Origin: an uncultured Cytophagales bacterium
GTDB taxonomy: Bacteria > Bacteroidota > Bacteroidia > Cytophagales > Thermonemataceae
DNA: 64,000 bases
NCBI GenBank assembly: GCA_937911505.1
Contig: CALEMF010000091.1
Location: 1 to 64,000 of the forward strand
Reading direction: 5' to 3'
Shown here: positions 36,577 to 45,777 of the stretch, piece after piece
Numbering within the stretch: position 1 is the stretch's first letter
Layout of the letters: every line of letters starts with the position of its first letter
Made by a program: the position numbers and the translations under genes
The notes under the pieces: generated by a model
The model's input: the letters and a program-made list of their open reading frames with translations, nothing else
Told to the model about the DNA's origin: nothing
Database searches by the model: none

Positions 36577-38085
36577 TTAACGTTTAAAAAATGGAAAGAA
36601 AACTTTGAACTGGGCTCCTTGGTTTTCTGTACCGTCGGCTGTAATATACCCTTGGTGATGCTCCATAATCTTTCGACAGATGGCGAGGCCAATGCCTGTT
36701 CCGGCGTAACTGCCTCTGCCGTGGAGCCGTTGAAAAATGGTAAAAATCTTCTCTTTGTATTGATTATCGAAACCTATACCGTTGTCAGTAAAGGTAATTT
36801 CGTAATATTTTTTATAAGGGATCGCTCCTTTCCATAAAGGCAGTAGCTCTTCCCCTTCTCTAATTGCTACCGTAACAAGAACTTCAGGTGGGACGTTCTC
36901 TTTTGCAAACTTTATCGCATTGCTGATAAGGTTTTGAATAACCTGCCTTAACTGGGTAGCATCACCTTTTACAGCAGGAAGCGGCTCCACCACGTTTACT
37001 TTTACGTCTTTTTCCTTGATGCTTATTTCCAGATCATTTACTACTTCCCCAATAACTTCATCTAGGTTTACTGTTCTAAGTGTACCTTTGTTGCGCGAGA
37101 CCCTAGAAAACTGCAATAGGTCATTGATAAGACTTTGCATGCGCTCTGCAGCGCTTTGCATACGATGGATATAGTCTTTGCCCTGTTGCCCTAGCTTTTC
37201 TTCAAATTTGGTAGTAAGTCGGTCGCCAAAAGCCCTGATTTTACGTAAGGGCTCTTGGAGATCGTGCGAAGCTACATACGCAAATTGTTCTAGGTTTTCG
37301 TTGGTTTTTTCTAGCTCTCCGATCTTATCTTGTAGCTCTTGCTCGATTTCTTTGTAGTACTGTATGCTTTCTATCATGAGCAGCCCAACGAAAATATTTC
37401 CTTCGCGCTTTACGAAGCTTATGTTTACCAAGTGAAAATACCCATTAATGATCAGTTCGAAACTCGCCGCTTTCCCTTTCAAGCTCGCTTCTAGTGAGGG
37501 CAATAAGGTTGTAAGATAGGTCTCTTTAATGGCCTCAGTAAGCAGCTTTCCTTCTTTTATTGCTATCTCTTCTTTAAAGATAGGGAGGCTATTCCCATCT
37601 AGGAAAGTGATGCGTAGTTGGTCGTCGTACATCAGTACGGTTGTATCTTCTAGCATGTGCACAAATGTACGGTAGATTTCTTCTAGGCGGGCAATCTCTT
37701 TAAGCTGCTCCTGTTGCTTGGTTACGTCTAAAAAATGTGTTACCAAGCCATCTTCAGATCGGGTGGCGACTACTCTATACCAAGCGTTGAGGCTATCTGG
37801 ATAAAAATAGGTAATGTCAACAGGATCGCCTGTTTCTACCACTTTTACGTAGTAGTCGAAGAAAGGCGTATCACAGAAGCTAGGAAAGACCTCTGTCACG
37901 CGCTTACCGGTGAGGTTAGTAACGCCCAGCATTTCTTCTGATTTACGATTGACGAAAATATACTTAAAATCAATGATTTTATCTGAGGTGTCTCGTATTA
38001 CCTCCATAGCAGTGATACCCGTAAAGGAGTCATTCAAAATCTTGAGATATTTATCTGTATCGGTGGCCGCTTGCTTCTCTTTCAT
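36577..38085 (-). CDS. PAS histidine kinase (phytochrome-type catalytic core)
   Basis: 502 residues: two PAS-like sensor domains (about 15-128 and 140-242), a short coiled coil, HisKA with His274 in YVASHDLQEPLRKI, and an ATPase domain (NLISNAIKFA, TDNGIGFD, GTGIGLAICRKI). HDLQEPLRKI is the phytochrome/Cph1-style phosphoacceptor motif. There is no membrane segment, so it reads a cytoplasmic or soluble cue. It is 6 bp from the Rcp1-like regulator, its probable partner. Confidence 0.93.
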   Translation of the reverse strand: MKEKQAATDTDKYLKILNDSFTGITAMEVIRDTSDKIIDFKYIFVNRKSEEMLGVTNLTGKRVTEVFPSFCDTPFFDYYVKVVETGDPVDITYFYPDSLNAWYRVVATRSEDGLVTHFLDVTKQQEQLKEIARLEEIYRTFVHMLEDTTVLMYDDQLRITFLDGNSLPIFKEEIAIKEGKLLTEAIKETYLTTLLPSLEASLKGKAASFELIINGYFHLVNISFVKREGNIFVGLLMIESIQYYKEIEQELQDKIGELEKTNENLEQFAYVASHDLQEPLRKIRAFGDRLTTKFEEKLGQQGKDYIHRMQSAAERMQSLINDLLQFSRVSRNKGTLRTVNLDEVIGEVVNDLEISIKEKDVKVNVVEPLPAVKGDATQLRQVIQNLISNAIKFAKENVPPEVLVTVAIREGEELLPLWKGAIPYKKYYEITFTDNGIGFDNQYKEKIFTIFQRLHGRGSYAGTGIGLAICRKIMEHHQGYITADGTENQGAQFKVFFPFFKR

Positions 38086-38100
38086 AGTTTTCTTTGGCGT

Positions 38101-39498
38101 TTAAATATCAATCCCAAAAGCCTTTAGCTTATTGTAAAGCGTTTTTCTATCTATATTTAATACTTTGGCCGTCTTCGTTTTGTTATAACCCGTTTTTTCG
38201 AGTACTTGTAAAATCGCTTTTCTTTCGGCTTGTTCGGCCACTTCCTTCAAGTCTGTCAAATCTTTTCCTTCTGCTTCCTGTTCGTCTGTTACAATAATGT
38301 ATTCAGGATTAATGATCTCTTGTGGCAGGCATTCTGTTGTCACCTGATCGCCTTGTGCTAGCAATACAGCTCTTTTTACGACGTTGCCTAGCTCACGAAG
38401 ATTGCCGTGCCAATAATACTCTCTTAAAATATGTTTTGCCTCAGGCGTAAATTCGCCTACTTCTTTATCAAGCTCTTCATTGGCCAACGCCAAGAAATGT
38501 TCTGCAAAGAGCATAATATCTGTTCTACGCTCCCTGAGAGGCGCTAGTTCTATTTTAAACTCATTGAGTCGGTGATAAAGGTCTTCTCTGAAGTTGCTTT
38601 TTCGAGCGGCTACTTTAAGGTCTTCGTTAGTAGCCGTAATAATGCGTACATCAATCTCGATGTCTTTGTTTCCGCCGATAGGCTTTATTTTTCTTTCTTG
38701 GAGTACGCGTAATAGCTTAATTTGATTATCGTAAGAGAGGTTACCAATTTCATCGAGAAAAAGGGTGCCACCGTTGGCAATCTCAAAACTTCCTTTCTTA
38801 TCGGTAAGTGCACCCGTAAAAGACCCTTTTAAATGGCCGAAAAGTTCGCTACCGGCCAAGTCTTTAGGCAGCGCCCCACAGTCGATGGCAACGAAAGGGT
38901 GCCCTGCTCTTTTACTCTTCTGGTGAATGGCATTGGCTACAAATTCTTTTCCAGTACCCGTCTCTCCTAAGATAATCACTGACATATCTGTAGGGGCTAT
39001 CAGGTCGACGTGCTTCTGTACCGTTTCGGCTTGCTTGCTTTTCCCTTTCACAAATACCTTTCTGTTAAAAACCTTCTTTTTTGCCTTCTCTAGCGTATTT
39101 ATTTGGCTGGTAACCTGACTAGCAGTGGGCGCGTTTTCTTTTTGCTTGATAGCGCGGTTGATCGTCATTAAGATTTCATCTGGGAAAAGTGGTTTGGTAA
39201 CATAGTCGAAGGCTCCCTTTTTTAGGATGCTGACAGCCGTTCTCACATCTGAGTAGCCTGTAATGATAATAACGGCAGTGCTAGGATGTATTTCTTTGAT
39301 TTTTTCTAGCATCTCTGTTCCTGTAATTTTAGGCAGGCGGTAGTCGCAAAGAATTACCTCGTAAAAATTTTGTTTAAGTAGTGGTAAGGCATCTTTACTG
39401 CTGTGTGCTACATCTACCTCAAAGTCATTCTTACTCAAAAATTTTTGAAGTAATAAGCAAATATCAAAGTCGTCGTCTATAATAAGTATTTTACGCAT
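38101..39498 (-). CDS. NtrC-type sigma-54-dependent response regulator
   Basis: 465 residues: a receiver (1-120, Asp52 in VILCDYRLP), a sigma-54 activator AAA+ domain (about 150-380) with Walker A GETGTGKE, the sigma-54 contact loop GSFTGA (GAFTGA in most), Walker B TLFLDEIGNL, and a C-terminal Fis-type helix-turn-helix (KTKTAKVLNIDRKTLYNKLKAFGI). It should turn on sigma-54 promoters in response to phosphorylation by the kinase encoded 15 bp downstream. Confidence 0.95.
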   Translation of the reverse strand: MRKILIIDDDFDICLLLQKFLSKNDFEVDVAHSSKDALPLLKQNFYEVILCDYRLPKITGTEMLEKIKEIHPSTAVIIITGYSDVRTAVSILKKGAFDYVTKPLFPDEILMTINRAIKQKENAPTASQVTSQINTLEKAKKKVFNRKVFVKGKSKQAETVQKHVDLIAPTDMSVIILGETGTGKEFVANAIHQKSKRAGHPFVAIDCGALPKDLAGSELFGHLKGSFTGALTDKKGSFEIANGGTLFLDEIGNLSYDNQIKLLRVLQERKIKPIGGNKDIEIDVRIITATNEDLKVAARKSNFREDLYHRLNEFKIELAPLRERRTDIMLFAEHFLALANEELDKEVGEFTPEAKHILREYYWHGNLRELGNVVKRAVLLAQGDQVTTECLPQEIINPEYIIVTDEQEAEGKDLTDLKEVAEQAERKAILQVLEKTGYNKTKTAKVLNIDRKTLYNKLKAFGIDI

Positions 39499-39536
39499 GG
39501 GTTAATAAAAAAGTGTAAAAAATTGATTTGGTGGCA

Positions 39537-39893
39537 TTATGAGACAAGCTTTACAGTCTCCAGAATACTATTTTTATTAAAGGGTTTTCCGATAAAGAAA
39601 TCTGCCCCTTCTTGTTTAGCACGTTGTTTCTCAGAGATACCATTGTAGGCGCTGATAATTACACATTTGATATCTTTGTTGTGTGCTTTCAGTACAGGAA
39701 TCAATTGAAACCCTACACCGTCAGGTAAATTTAGATCCAAAAAAGCCAAATCGAACGGCTCGTCTTTCAGTAGTTCGTTGGCCTCCGACAATGAATTGGC
39801 TGTATAAGTTTTAAGCCCGTTACTTTTTAGAATGTTTGACAGAAGCAAGCATATTTCCTGTTCATCATCTACTATCAAAACCTTTTTGATCAT
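39537..39893 (-). CDS. Single-domain response regulator
   Basis: 118 residues from the preferred ATG at 39893 (MIKKVLIVDDEQEI), where receiver domains of this type begin. A longer frame from 39944 overlaps the FNT gene and adds 17 unmatched residues. Phospho-acceptor in LAFLDLNLPDG, Ser in CVIISAYNG and Lys in FIGKPF. No output domain. It lies between the FNT channel and the NtrC-type gene. Confidence 0.88.
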   Translation of the reverse strand: MIKKVLIVDDEQEICLLLSNILKSNGLKTYTANSLSEANELLKDEPFDLAFLDLNLPDGVGFQLIPVLKAHNKDIKCVIISAYNGISEKQRAKQEGADFFIGKPFNKNSILETVKLVS

Positions 39894-39918
39894 TATTTCA
39901 AACTTTCTCGTTTTCATC

Positions 39919-40707
39919 TCATCTCGCGTTTTTCGTATGTCCATATTTTATAAGGGATACAAAGAAAACGCCACCGATAATATTACCTAAAGTTACTGCC
40001 CATTGGAAGTTCAGATAGTCTTTCCAAGTGATCTTATCACTTACAAGCATCCCAGAAAATACCTCTGTAGAGCCTACAATAGAATGATGTAAGCCACCTA
40101 TACCAATGAGTGTAGTAATCAATATAATAATGACAATCCTACTGATCGTTTCGTTAGCTGCTGTGATAAGCCAAGCGAGTAATCCCATCAACCAACCTGC
40201 CATTACACCACTAAAGAGCATCACATAAGTTGGATAGTCAATGACGTGCTTAGCGAGTGTCTCGATAGACTCTTTATCCGTAATCCCTAAATCTTTACCT
40301 ATCTCTATTAGTAAGAAGCTAAAGACGTACCCTCCAAGAACGTTTCCAAAGAAAATGGTTGTCCAGAGAACAAGTAAGCTCCATATAGAGGCTAACCCTT
40401 CAAACACGGGTAGCACGGCCAGCGTAGTATGCTCAGTAAATAGCTCGGAGCGTCCAATAATCACTAGCACGAAGCCAATAGGGTAGCAAAATGCCATTGC
40501 CATTTTCAGGGAGTCTTCGTTCATTTGGTCTACAAACAGATAATGGACAATCGCAATAAGGAAAAAGCTAAAACTGATTTCTAGCCCTGCTGAAAAAGCC
40601 GAGAGAAAGAGTCCGAGTGTGGGACGCTTATGCTCCTTTAACGCTGTGTTGATCTGCTCGTTCAGAATCTCTTCTGAGTGCTTTGGCTTATTGGATTCGT
40701 TTTCCAT
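39919..40707 (-). CDS. Formate/nitrite transporter (FNT) family channel
   Basis: 262 residues from ATG 40707 (MENESNKPKH); a longer frame from 40746 adds an unlikely 13-residue extension. Six membrane helices with AGLEISFSF, the FFGNVLGGYVFSF segment and GGLHHSIVGSTEVFSG in the second half, as in FNT channels that pass formate, nitrite or small acids. Short helix breaks shape the pore. It heads the signalling operon, and the second gene starts inside or just beyond its end, so its substrate could be the signal. That is inference. Confidence 0.82.
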   Translation of the reverse strand: MENESNKPKHSEEILNEQINTALKEHKRPTLGLFLSAFSAGLEISFSFFLIAIVHYLFVDQMNEDSLKMAMAFCYPIGFVLVIIGRSELFTEHTTLAVLPVFEGLASIWSLLVLWTTIFFGNVLGGYVFSFLLIEIGKDLGITDKESIETLAKHVIDYPTYVMLFSGVMAGWLMGLLAWLITAANETISRIVIIILITTLIGIGGLHHSIVGSTEVFSGMLVSDKITWKDYLNFQWAVTLGNIIGGVFFVSLIKYGHTKNAR

Positions 40708-40786
40708 GTATATGAAATTATTAATTTTCTCCTTAAATCGTATCAATACTAGTGCCTACCTGATTCTACGCACCTGAGCCACATAG

Positions 40787-40850
40787 GTGTAGATAAAATT
40801 ACACAGTCTATTCCTTAGGTGGGCAAAAAAAGTGTAGAAAAAATTACACA
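40787..40850. promoter_or_regulatory. Paired palindromic operator-like repeats
   Basis: Two near-identical 19-mers, GTGTAGA-N5-ATTACACA style, at 40787-40805 and 40832-40850 (one mismatch, 45 bp apart). Each has inverted GTGTA/TACAC ends. They sit in the divergent region between the FNT-headed operon and the AI-2E transporter gene; the 237-bp gap has no other feature. Paired sites like these suit a dimeric activator, such as an enhancer-binding protein. Confidence 0.65.
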
Positions 40851-40944
40851 CATATTGCTGCGAAAGGAAAATAGAGGTATATAGAATTACTTTTAACTTT
40901 TGGAAGTATAATTGAACCGTTCGAACTATTTGACACCCAATTCT

Positions 40945-42081
40945 ATGAAATTCTCTATACAAAAAGCTTTTTACTGGTTGGCAAGCCTCATCGCCTTATT
41001 TTTTATTCTAAAATGGATGAAATTCATTATGGCGCCCATTGCTTTTTCTTTCTTACTAGCGTTTGTGTTATATCCTGTTACAAGCTTTCTCGAAAGAAAG
41101 GGGTTGGGGCGATGGAGTAGTTTGTTCATTACCTTCTTTGGCTTGGCATTCCTTATTGTAGGCGTCAGTGTATTGTTCTCTTCTCAAATCATACAGATCA
41201 GCTCTGAATTCAGTACTTTTGGGAAACGTATACAAGGCATGCTACAGACTTCTCTGGAGGTTATTAACCAACAATTACCTACCTCAGAAGAGGTGCAGAT
41301 GTCTGACCTACAAGAGGAGCTAAAGAATTGGATAGGCAACAGTGCTTTTCTTTCCAATACACTTTCTTCTTTTATCTTACTGATCAGTTCATTGAGTATT
41401 GTCATTATCTTATCATTCATTATCCTACTGTATCAAAACTCCTTTGTAAAAGTAGCACTAAGCTTTGCACCCAGCCACCAAAAGGAGAAGTACTTGCAGA
41501 TGCTCAAGAGCGTGCAGCAGGTGGGACAAAAATATATTTACGGGCTGGTACTACTCATTATTATTCTTTGTGTTGCCAATAGCATCGGTTTGCTCATTGT
41601 AGGAATTGATTACGCTATCTTTTTTGGTGTGTTAGCAGGAGTGCTCTGTATTATACCCTATGTAGGTACTTATTTAGGGGGTGTTTTACCATTGGTGTAT
41701 GCATTACTACATTACGATTCGTATTGGTTTGCCATTGGTGTTGTGATCGTCTTTGTGGTAGTACAGTTTGTAGAGGGGAATTTCCTAAACCCCATTATTG
41801 TAGGTGGCGAGGTAAGCATTAATCCTTTCGTGAGTATCATAGCACTGATTGTAGGCGCCGCTATTTGGGGTATTGCAGGCGCTACCATAGCGTTGCCACT
41901 TACTGCTATTTTTAAAGTAATATGTGAGTACTACGAAGAGCTTAGACCTATCAGCCATTTTCTAGGTGACGAGATGTTTCAGGAGAAAAAAACAAAAAGG
42001 AAAAGCTGGTGGACGCGGCTTCGTAATCTCTTTTCTAGTAAAAAAAGAGACAAGGAAGAAGAAGTCAACTATTCTTCTTAA
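40945..42081 (+). CDS. AI-2E-family transporter (PerM-like)
   Basis: 378 residues from ATG 40945 (MKFSIQKAFY); a TTG at 40912 would add 11 residues. About eight membrane helices with the family segments FLLAFVLYPVTSFLERKG, LAGVLCIIPYVGTYLGGVLP and VEGNFLNPIIVG, plus a basic Lys/Arg cytoplasmic tail. These are H+- or solute-coupled exporters; autoinducer export is proven only for few. It is followed at 36 bp by an MscS channel. Confidence 0.9.
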   Translation: MKFSIQKAFYWLASLIALFFILKWMKFIMAPIAFSFLLAFVLYPVTSFLERKGLGRWSSLFITFFGLAFLIVGVSVLFSSQIIQISSEFSTFGKRIQGMLQTSLEVINQQLPTSEEVQMSDLQEELKNWIGNSAFLSNTLSSFILLISSLSIVIILSFIILLYQNSFVKVALSFAPSHQKEKYLQMLKSVQQVGQKYIYGLVLLIIILCVANSIGLLIVGIDYAIFFGVLAGVLCIIPYVGTYLGGVLPLVYALLHYDSYWFAIGVVIVFVVVQFVEGNFLNPIIVGGEVSINPFVSIIALIVGAAIWGIAGATIALPLTAIFKVICEYYEELRPISHFLGDEMFQEKKTKRKSWWTRLRNLFSSKKRDKEEEVNYSS

Positions 42082-42117
42082 TTATTTTTTCAACCAACTT
42101 ATAATTCACTTTATTTC

Positions 42118-43017
42118 ATGAAATACATAAAGCAAGTCTATGAGGCTTTCGAGCAATTTTTAAGTACGATTGTCACCAATATTCCTAATATTATTGTAGG
42201 AGTTGTGATCCTAGGTATCTTTGTTTTTTTAGGCGCACAGCTCAAGCGTCTTTTTACACGGGTAGTGGCTACGAAAGCAAAAGATGAATTATTCGTACGT
42301 TTCTTAGGAAATTTCCTCAGGTGGGTCATTATAGCCATTGGTATTGTTATTCTGCTTAACCAAATGGGGCTTAGTAAAGCGGCCAGTGGCATGTTAGCAG
42401 GGGCGGGTGTTTCTGCCATTGTGATTGGTTTTGCATTTAAAGAAATTGGCGAAAACTTACTTTCTGGTATTTATCTGGCCTTAAGCAGACCCTATGAAAT
42501 TGGCGATCTAATCGAGGTAGAAAGAATGGAGAGTATAGTTAAGGCTATTCAGATACGTTCTGTTTACATTCGTACTTTTGGGGGTGAAGATATTCATATT
42601 CCGAATAGTATTATTATTAAAAACCCGGTTACTAATCTTACGCGCGATGGGCTCAGACGATGGGAATTTATTGTAGGGTTAGACTACGATGACGATATCG
42701 AACTCGCGCTCAGTAAGATCAATGAGGGCTTATCGCAGGTAGAAGGTATTGAGCAGTCAGATACGCTGAAGCCTTTCACACTGATAGATGATTTTGGTAC
42801 AAGTAACATTAATTTGAAAGTACTTTTCTGGATCGACCAAGATACCTTGCAACACCCTCTTCTGGAAGTGATCAATCACGCAAAGCTGACGGTACTACGC
42901 ATTGTAAAAGACAATGATTTTTACATTCCTACTGATATTGTAGAACTCAAGCTTTATCAAAATACACAACCTTTCGAGGTAAAGTTAGAAGGTAGTGAGC
43001 AACCTGCTTCTGACTAA
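42118..43017 (+). CDS. MscS-family mechanosensitive channel
   Basis: 299 residues, three N-terminal helices and a cytoplasmic beta-rich vestibule. The pore helix ASGMLAGAGVSAIVIGFAFKEIGENLLSGIYL, with its Gly/Ala packing, is diagnostic of MscS. It releases solutes during hypo-osmotic shock. It lies 36 bp after the AI-2E transporter gene and 45 bp before a membrane protein in one operon. Confidence 0.95.
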   Translation: MKYIKQVYEAFEQFLSTIVTNIPNIIVGVVILGIFVFLGAQLKRLFTRVVATKAKDELFVRFLGNFLRWVIIAIGIVILLNQMGLSKAASGMLAGAGVSAIVIGFAFKEIGENLLSGIYLALSRPYEIGDLIEVERMESIVKAIQIRSVYIRTFGGEDIHIPNSIIIKNPVTNLTRDGLRRWEFIVGLDYDDDIELALSKINEGLSQVEGIEQSDTLKPFTLIDDFGTSNINLKVLFWIDQDTLQHPLLEVINHAKLTVLRIVKDNDFYIPTDIVELKLYQNTQPFEVKLEGSEQPASD

Positions 43018-43062
43018 TTATATTTCTATTTTTTTATCTAAAAATAAGTTTATCGAGATACC

Positions 43063-43608
43063 ATGAAATCTATTTTTAAATTTAATCTGACCGACTACAA
43101 TAAGAGAGCGCTTTATGGTGGCTTAATAGCTGCCCTTATTATTGGCGCAGGTATGTTTTTTATGGGCAACCTGAGTGGCTACGAAGCAAAAGAGCTGATT
43201 AAATCTTCGTTGCCTGGTATCAATACCCTTTGTAATACGATTGTACTTGCCTCTGCTACTATCCTTACCTTACTTCTCACCTTGCTAAGTATTAGTTCAG
43301 GTTCGAAATCTAGGCTCAAGGAAGAACACTACAAGCACGTGATGCGTATTGCACAGATCGATACAACCGTCTTCGTTTTGGCAATGATTGTGTTCCAAAC
43401 ACTCAATTTACCTATCACTAAAGCAGATAATGTACCTGAGAACTGGTTTTCTATTATTTATTACGTAAGTATAGGCTTGTCAGCTATTCTAAGTGGCGCC
43501 CTTATTGGTGTAGTTTTGATGCTATACAATGCCGTCATCAGTATGATCAAAATTGTAGGATTGGGTAAGTCTGACCATCCACTTATACACCCAGAGGAAG
43601 AGGAATAG
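43063..43608 (+). CDS. Conserved four-helix membrane protein
   Basis: 181 residues with four predicted membrane helices (about 17-35, 55-75, 95-112 and 130-155). A charged loop, SGSKSRLKEEHYKHVMRIAQID, separates the halves. The C-terminus is acidic and cytoplasmic. I recognise the layout from Bacteroidota hypothetical proteins only. It is the last gene of the transporter-MscS operon, before a clear terminator. Function unknown. Confidence 0.72.
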   Translation: MKSIFKFNLTDYNKRALYGGLIAALIIGAGMFFMGNLSGYEAKELIKSSLPGINTLCNTIVLASATILTLLLTLLSISSGSKSRLKEEHYKHVMRIAQIDTTVFVLAMIVFQTLNLPITKADNVPENWFSIIYYVSIGLSAILSGALIGVVLMLYNAVISMIKIVGLGKSDHPLIHPEEEE

Positions 43609-43614
43609 AAAGAT

Positions 43615-43649
43615 AAAAGCCTCTCTATTGAGCTGGTTGAGAGGCTTTT
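43615..43649 (+). terminator. Terminator of the AI-2E/MscS operon
   Basis: An 11-bp stem (AAAAGCCTCTC / GAGAGGCTTTT) with a 13-nt loop, 7 bp after the stop codon. The A-rich 5' arm makes it active in both directions, so it may also end the convergent baeRF transcript. Confidence 0.9.
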
Positions 43650-43691
43650 GATATATATAAACGTCCCTAGGACTGATTGATGTGTTTATTT

Positions 43692-44867
43692 TTAGCTGAT
43701 CGCATAGCGAAACTCAGCACCTACCACCTTATTGTCGGTGAGGATTTGATCATCTTCTTCAATCATATATACTTGACCATCATTTTTAATGGTGTGAACC
43801 GCTGCTAGGTTGAGTAAGCCAACGTTCTGTTCATTTTTCTCGTCGCTAATTTCTATTGTATGCTTTTCTTCAATATAATTGCCCCATAGCTGTTGGTCGG
43901 CCTTGATAAAGAGTGTCTCGACACGCCCAGCAATAGCGGCTGGAATTACCTCATAAATACTGGCAGTGGCCTTATCGGTATGCTTTAGATTTTTATATTG
44001 CTCTATTTGTGTTTCTTTCGCTTTTTCAAAGTGAGGAGCTACGACTTCCCAGGCGAGCCGTTGAAGCGCTAGCATATCAGTTTGCTCGTGATTACCGCTT
44101 ATGTGATCATCGGTAATGTATTGATATTGGCTTACCTTTTTGTACATAGGAATCAAGTAATTGACCCCTGCTAGTACCAAAGGGATTTTCTCGTCGTGGA
44201 GCATATTCATTAAACCATTATCAAGTTGATTAAAGAATTTCTCTATTTCTTCTTTCTTCTCTTTCTGTGTTCCTAAGCCATGCCCATGAAACATTCCTTC
44301 TCCACCGTGGTGGGAATGTCCAGCTCTCGATTGTAGCATTTGTTGCTCGTAGTCTTCTCCCAAGGCCTCTTTTATACTTTGAGGAGCTATATCAGCTATC
44401 CTTACATCTGCGATGCTATGTTTGGTACCTTCATAAAATTGTATATGATTCATCCCCAGCACTAGTATAAAGAACCTACCTCTATTGTTAAGTAAAGATA
44501 CCAGAGGCAGCAGGTACAAATGATCTGACAAGTAAGTGAATGGTGCAAAACTGACAGGTAAAGTATAGGTGTCTATCTGACCATTGTAGAGAAAAGCAGC
44601 CAATCCATCGGATTGATACTTCCAAAATAAATCATCTTCCAAGAGGCGATAGCCTTGTTTTAAGTAGTCTTCTGCTATTTCTTTGTCCCATCCTTTCTGT
44701 TCCATTAATAAAACTCTTGCTTCTTTTAGCTGATTTTTGAGATTTGTTTTATCCTCATGTGCTCGGTTTCCTTTACTATCTCGATGGGTAGGAATATATA
44801 TAGAGATGCACGGATCGTGCTTTATTTCTGATAATTCGTTAAAGGTTTTTTTCGTTAGTATCTTCAT
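43692..44867 (-). CDS. baeRF-family (archaeo-eukaryotic release-factor-like) protein
   Basis: 391 residues with the eRF1-like three-domain layout seen in bacterial baeRF proteins. The N-terminus has CISIYIPTHRDSKGN; the middle has a long Lys/Glu helix and a His/Gly-rich linker (SRAGHSHHGGEGMFHGHG); the C-terminus matches the domain-3 strand pattern. Members are proposed to act on stalled ribosomes or in stress recovery; peptide-release activity is unproven. It heads the stress-gene region. Confidence 0.85.
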   Translation of the reverse strand: MKILTKKTFNELSEIKHDPCISIYIPTHRDSKGNRAHEDKTNLKNQLKEARVLLMEQKGWDKEIAEDYLKQGYRLLEDDLFWKYQSDGLAAFLYNGQIDTYTLPVSFAPFTYLSDHLYLLPLVSLLNNRGRFFILVLGMNHIQFYEGTKHSIADVRIADIAPQSIKEALGEDYEQQMLQSRAGHSHHGGEGMFHGHGLGTQKEKKEEIEKFFNQLDNGLMNMLHDEKIPLVLAGVNYLIPMYKKVSQYQYITDDHISGNHEQTDMLALQRLAWEVVAPHFEKAKETQIEQYKNLKHTDKATASIYEVIPAAIAGRVETLFIKADQQLWGNYIEEKHTIEISDEKNEQNVGLLNLAAVHTIKNDGQVYMIEEDDQILTDNKVVGAEFRYAIS

Positions 44868-44925
44868 AGTAAATATTCTTAATTTATGTGTGAAAATTTT
44901 TTCTACTTTTACTCTGCAATCTTTA

Positions 44926-45147
44926 CTATTGCGTGTTTCCTGTAGGATAAAGCTCTGAAATGATTATTTCAATTTGATAGTTGGTTTCCTCACTAAAATG
45001 CAAGCCTTCTTGAGGATTCATCAACTCAGATAATCTGTAGCCCTGTGCTCTCAGTATAGGTAAGGCTTTCATTACGACGCGCTTCCAAGCCAGTGGCGTA
45101 ATGGCGTCACACTTCTCTTTAAAAAAAATAACTCTTGTTGAAATCAT
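44926..45147 (-). CDS. Small hypothetical protein
   Basis: 73 residues from ATG 45147 (MISTRVIFFKEKCDAITP). A TTG at 45156 would add three residues. It has an alpha/beta pattern with Trp/Arg-rich middle (LAWKRVVMKALPILRAQG) and an acidic end. I recognise no family. Its place between baeRF and a lipoprotein gene, and a 58-bp spacer to baeRF on the same strand, suggest co-expression. Confidence 0.55.
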   Translation of the reverse strand: MISTRVIFFKEKCDAITPLAWKRVVMKALPILRAQGYRLSELMNPQEGLHFSEETNYQIEIIISELYPTGNTQ

Positions 45148-45242
45148 AATGGACAATATTAAAAAATAAGATTTAGCAAAAGAAAGGGTTGCAAGCGCAA
45201 TCCCTTTCTCACCTTTACAATCCTGTTTTATGGTTATTTATG

Positions 45243-45713
45243 TTAAGGCTGTCCGTCATCTCCTTCAACGGCTTCCTCTATATCTTTTGCCCTACGCTCA
45301 AACCATTGATCTACATCTTGCGCCGTACGTTTAGTCCTCACTTTCAGGTCTTGCCAAGTTTCTTCAGTAGCTTGCTCCATCTCTTCAAGTTCTTGATCTA
45401 CCTCGTCTTTCTTGGCTTGTAATTCTTGCTTTGTTTGCTCCAAGTCAGCCTTACTCTCAGCTTCTGCTGTTTCTATCTCTCTATCTATCTCCTTCAGTTC
45501 TTGGTCTATTCTATTTTGAGTGGCTTGTAGCTCTACTTGTGCCTCTCGTCTCTCTTCTTCCCATTCCTCTTCCATTTCTTCACCTACTCCTTGTACCTCA
45601 GAGGTGTCTTGGTCTTCTAGCGTGCTAGTAGTGGCATTGTCGCTACAGCTTTTTAGCGTTAGAGAGGTAACAAGCAGCGCTACCACTAATGAAAATAAAT
45701 TGGGTCGTTTCAT
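45243..45713 (-). CDS. Coiled-coil lipoprotein
   Basis: 156 residues. A lipoprotein signal (MKRPNLFSLVVALLVTSLTL, lipobox LKSC, Cys23) is followed by an acidic linker and one long Glu/Lys/Gln coiled coil (about 47-140, including RIDQELKEIDREIETAEA). It should be a periplasmic or outer-membrane rod, comparable in style to Lpp-like or stress-linked lipoproteins. Function unknown. Confidence 0.82.
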   Translation of the reverse strand: MKRPNLFSLVVALLVTSLTLKSCSDNATTSTLEDQDTSEVQGVGEEMEEEWEEERREAQVELQATQNRIDQELKEIDREIETAEAESKADLEQTKQELQAKKDEVDQELEEMEQATEETWQDLKVRTKRTAQDVDQWFERRAKDIEEAVEGDDGQP

Positions 45714-45777
45714 ATTATTAACTTTATAAATGTTGTTTAATTGTTGAAAAATAATGCTATTCTGCAGATAGTTAAAC

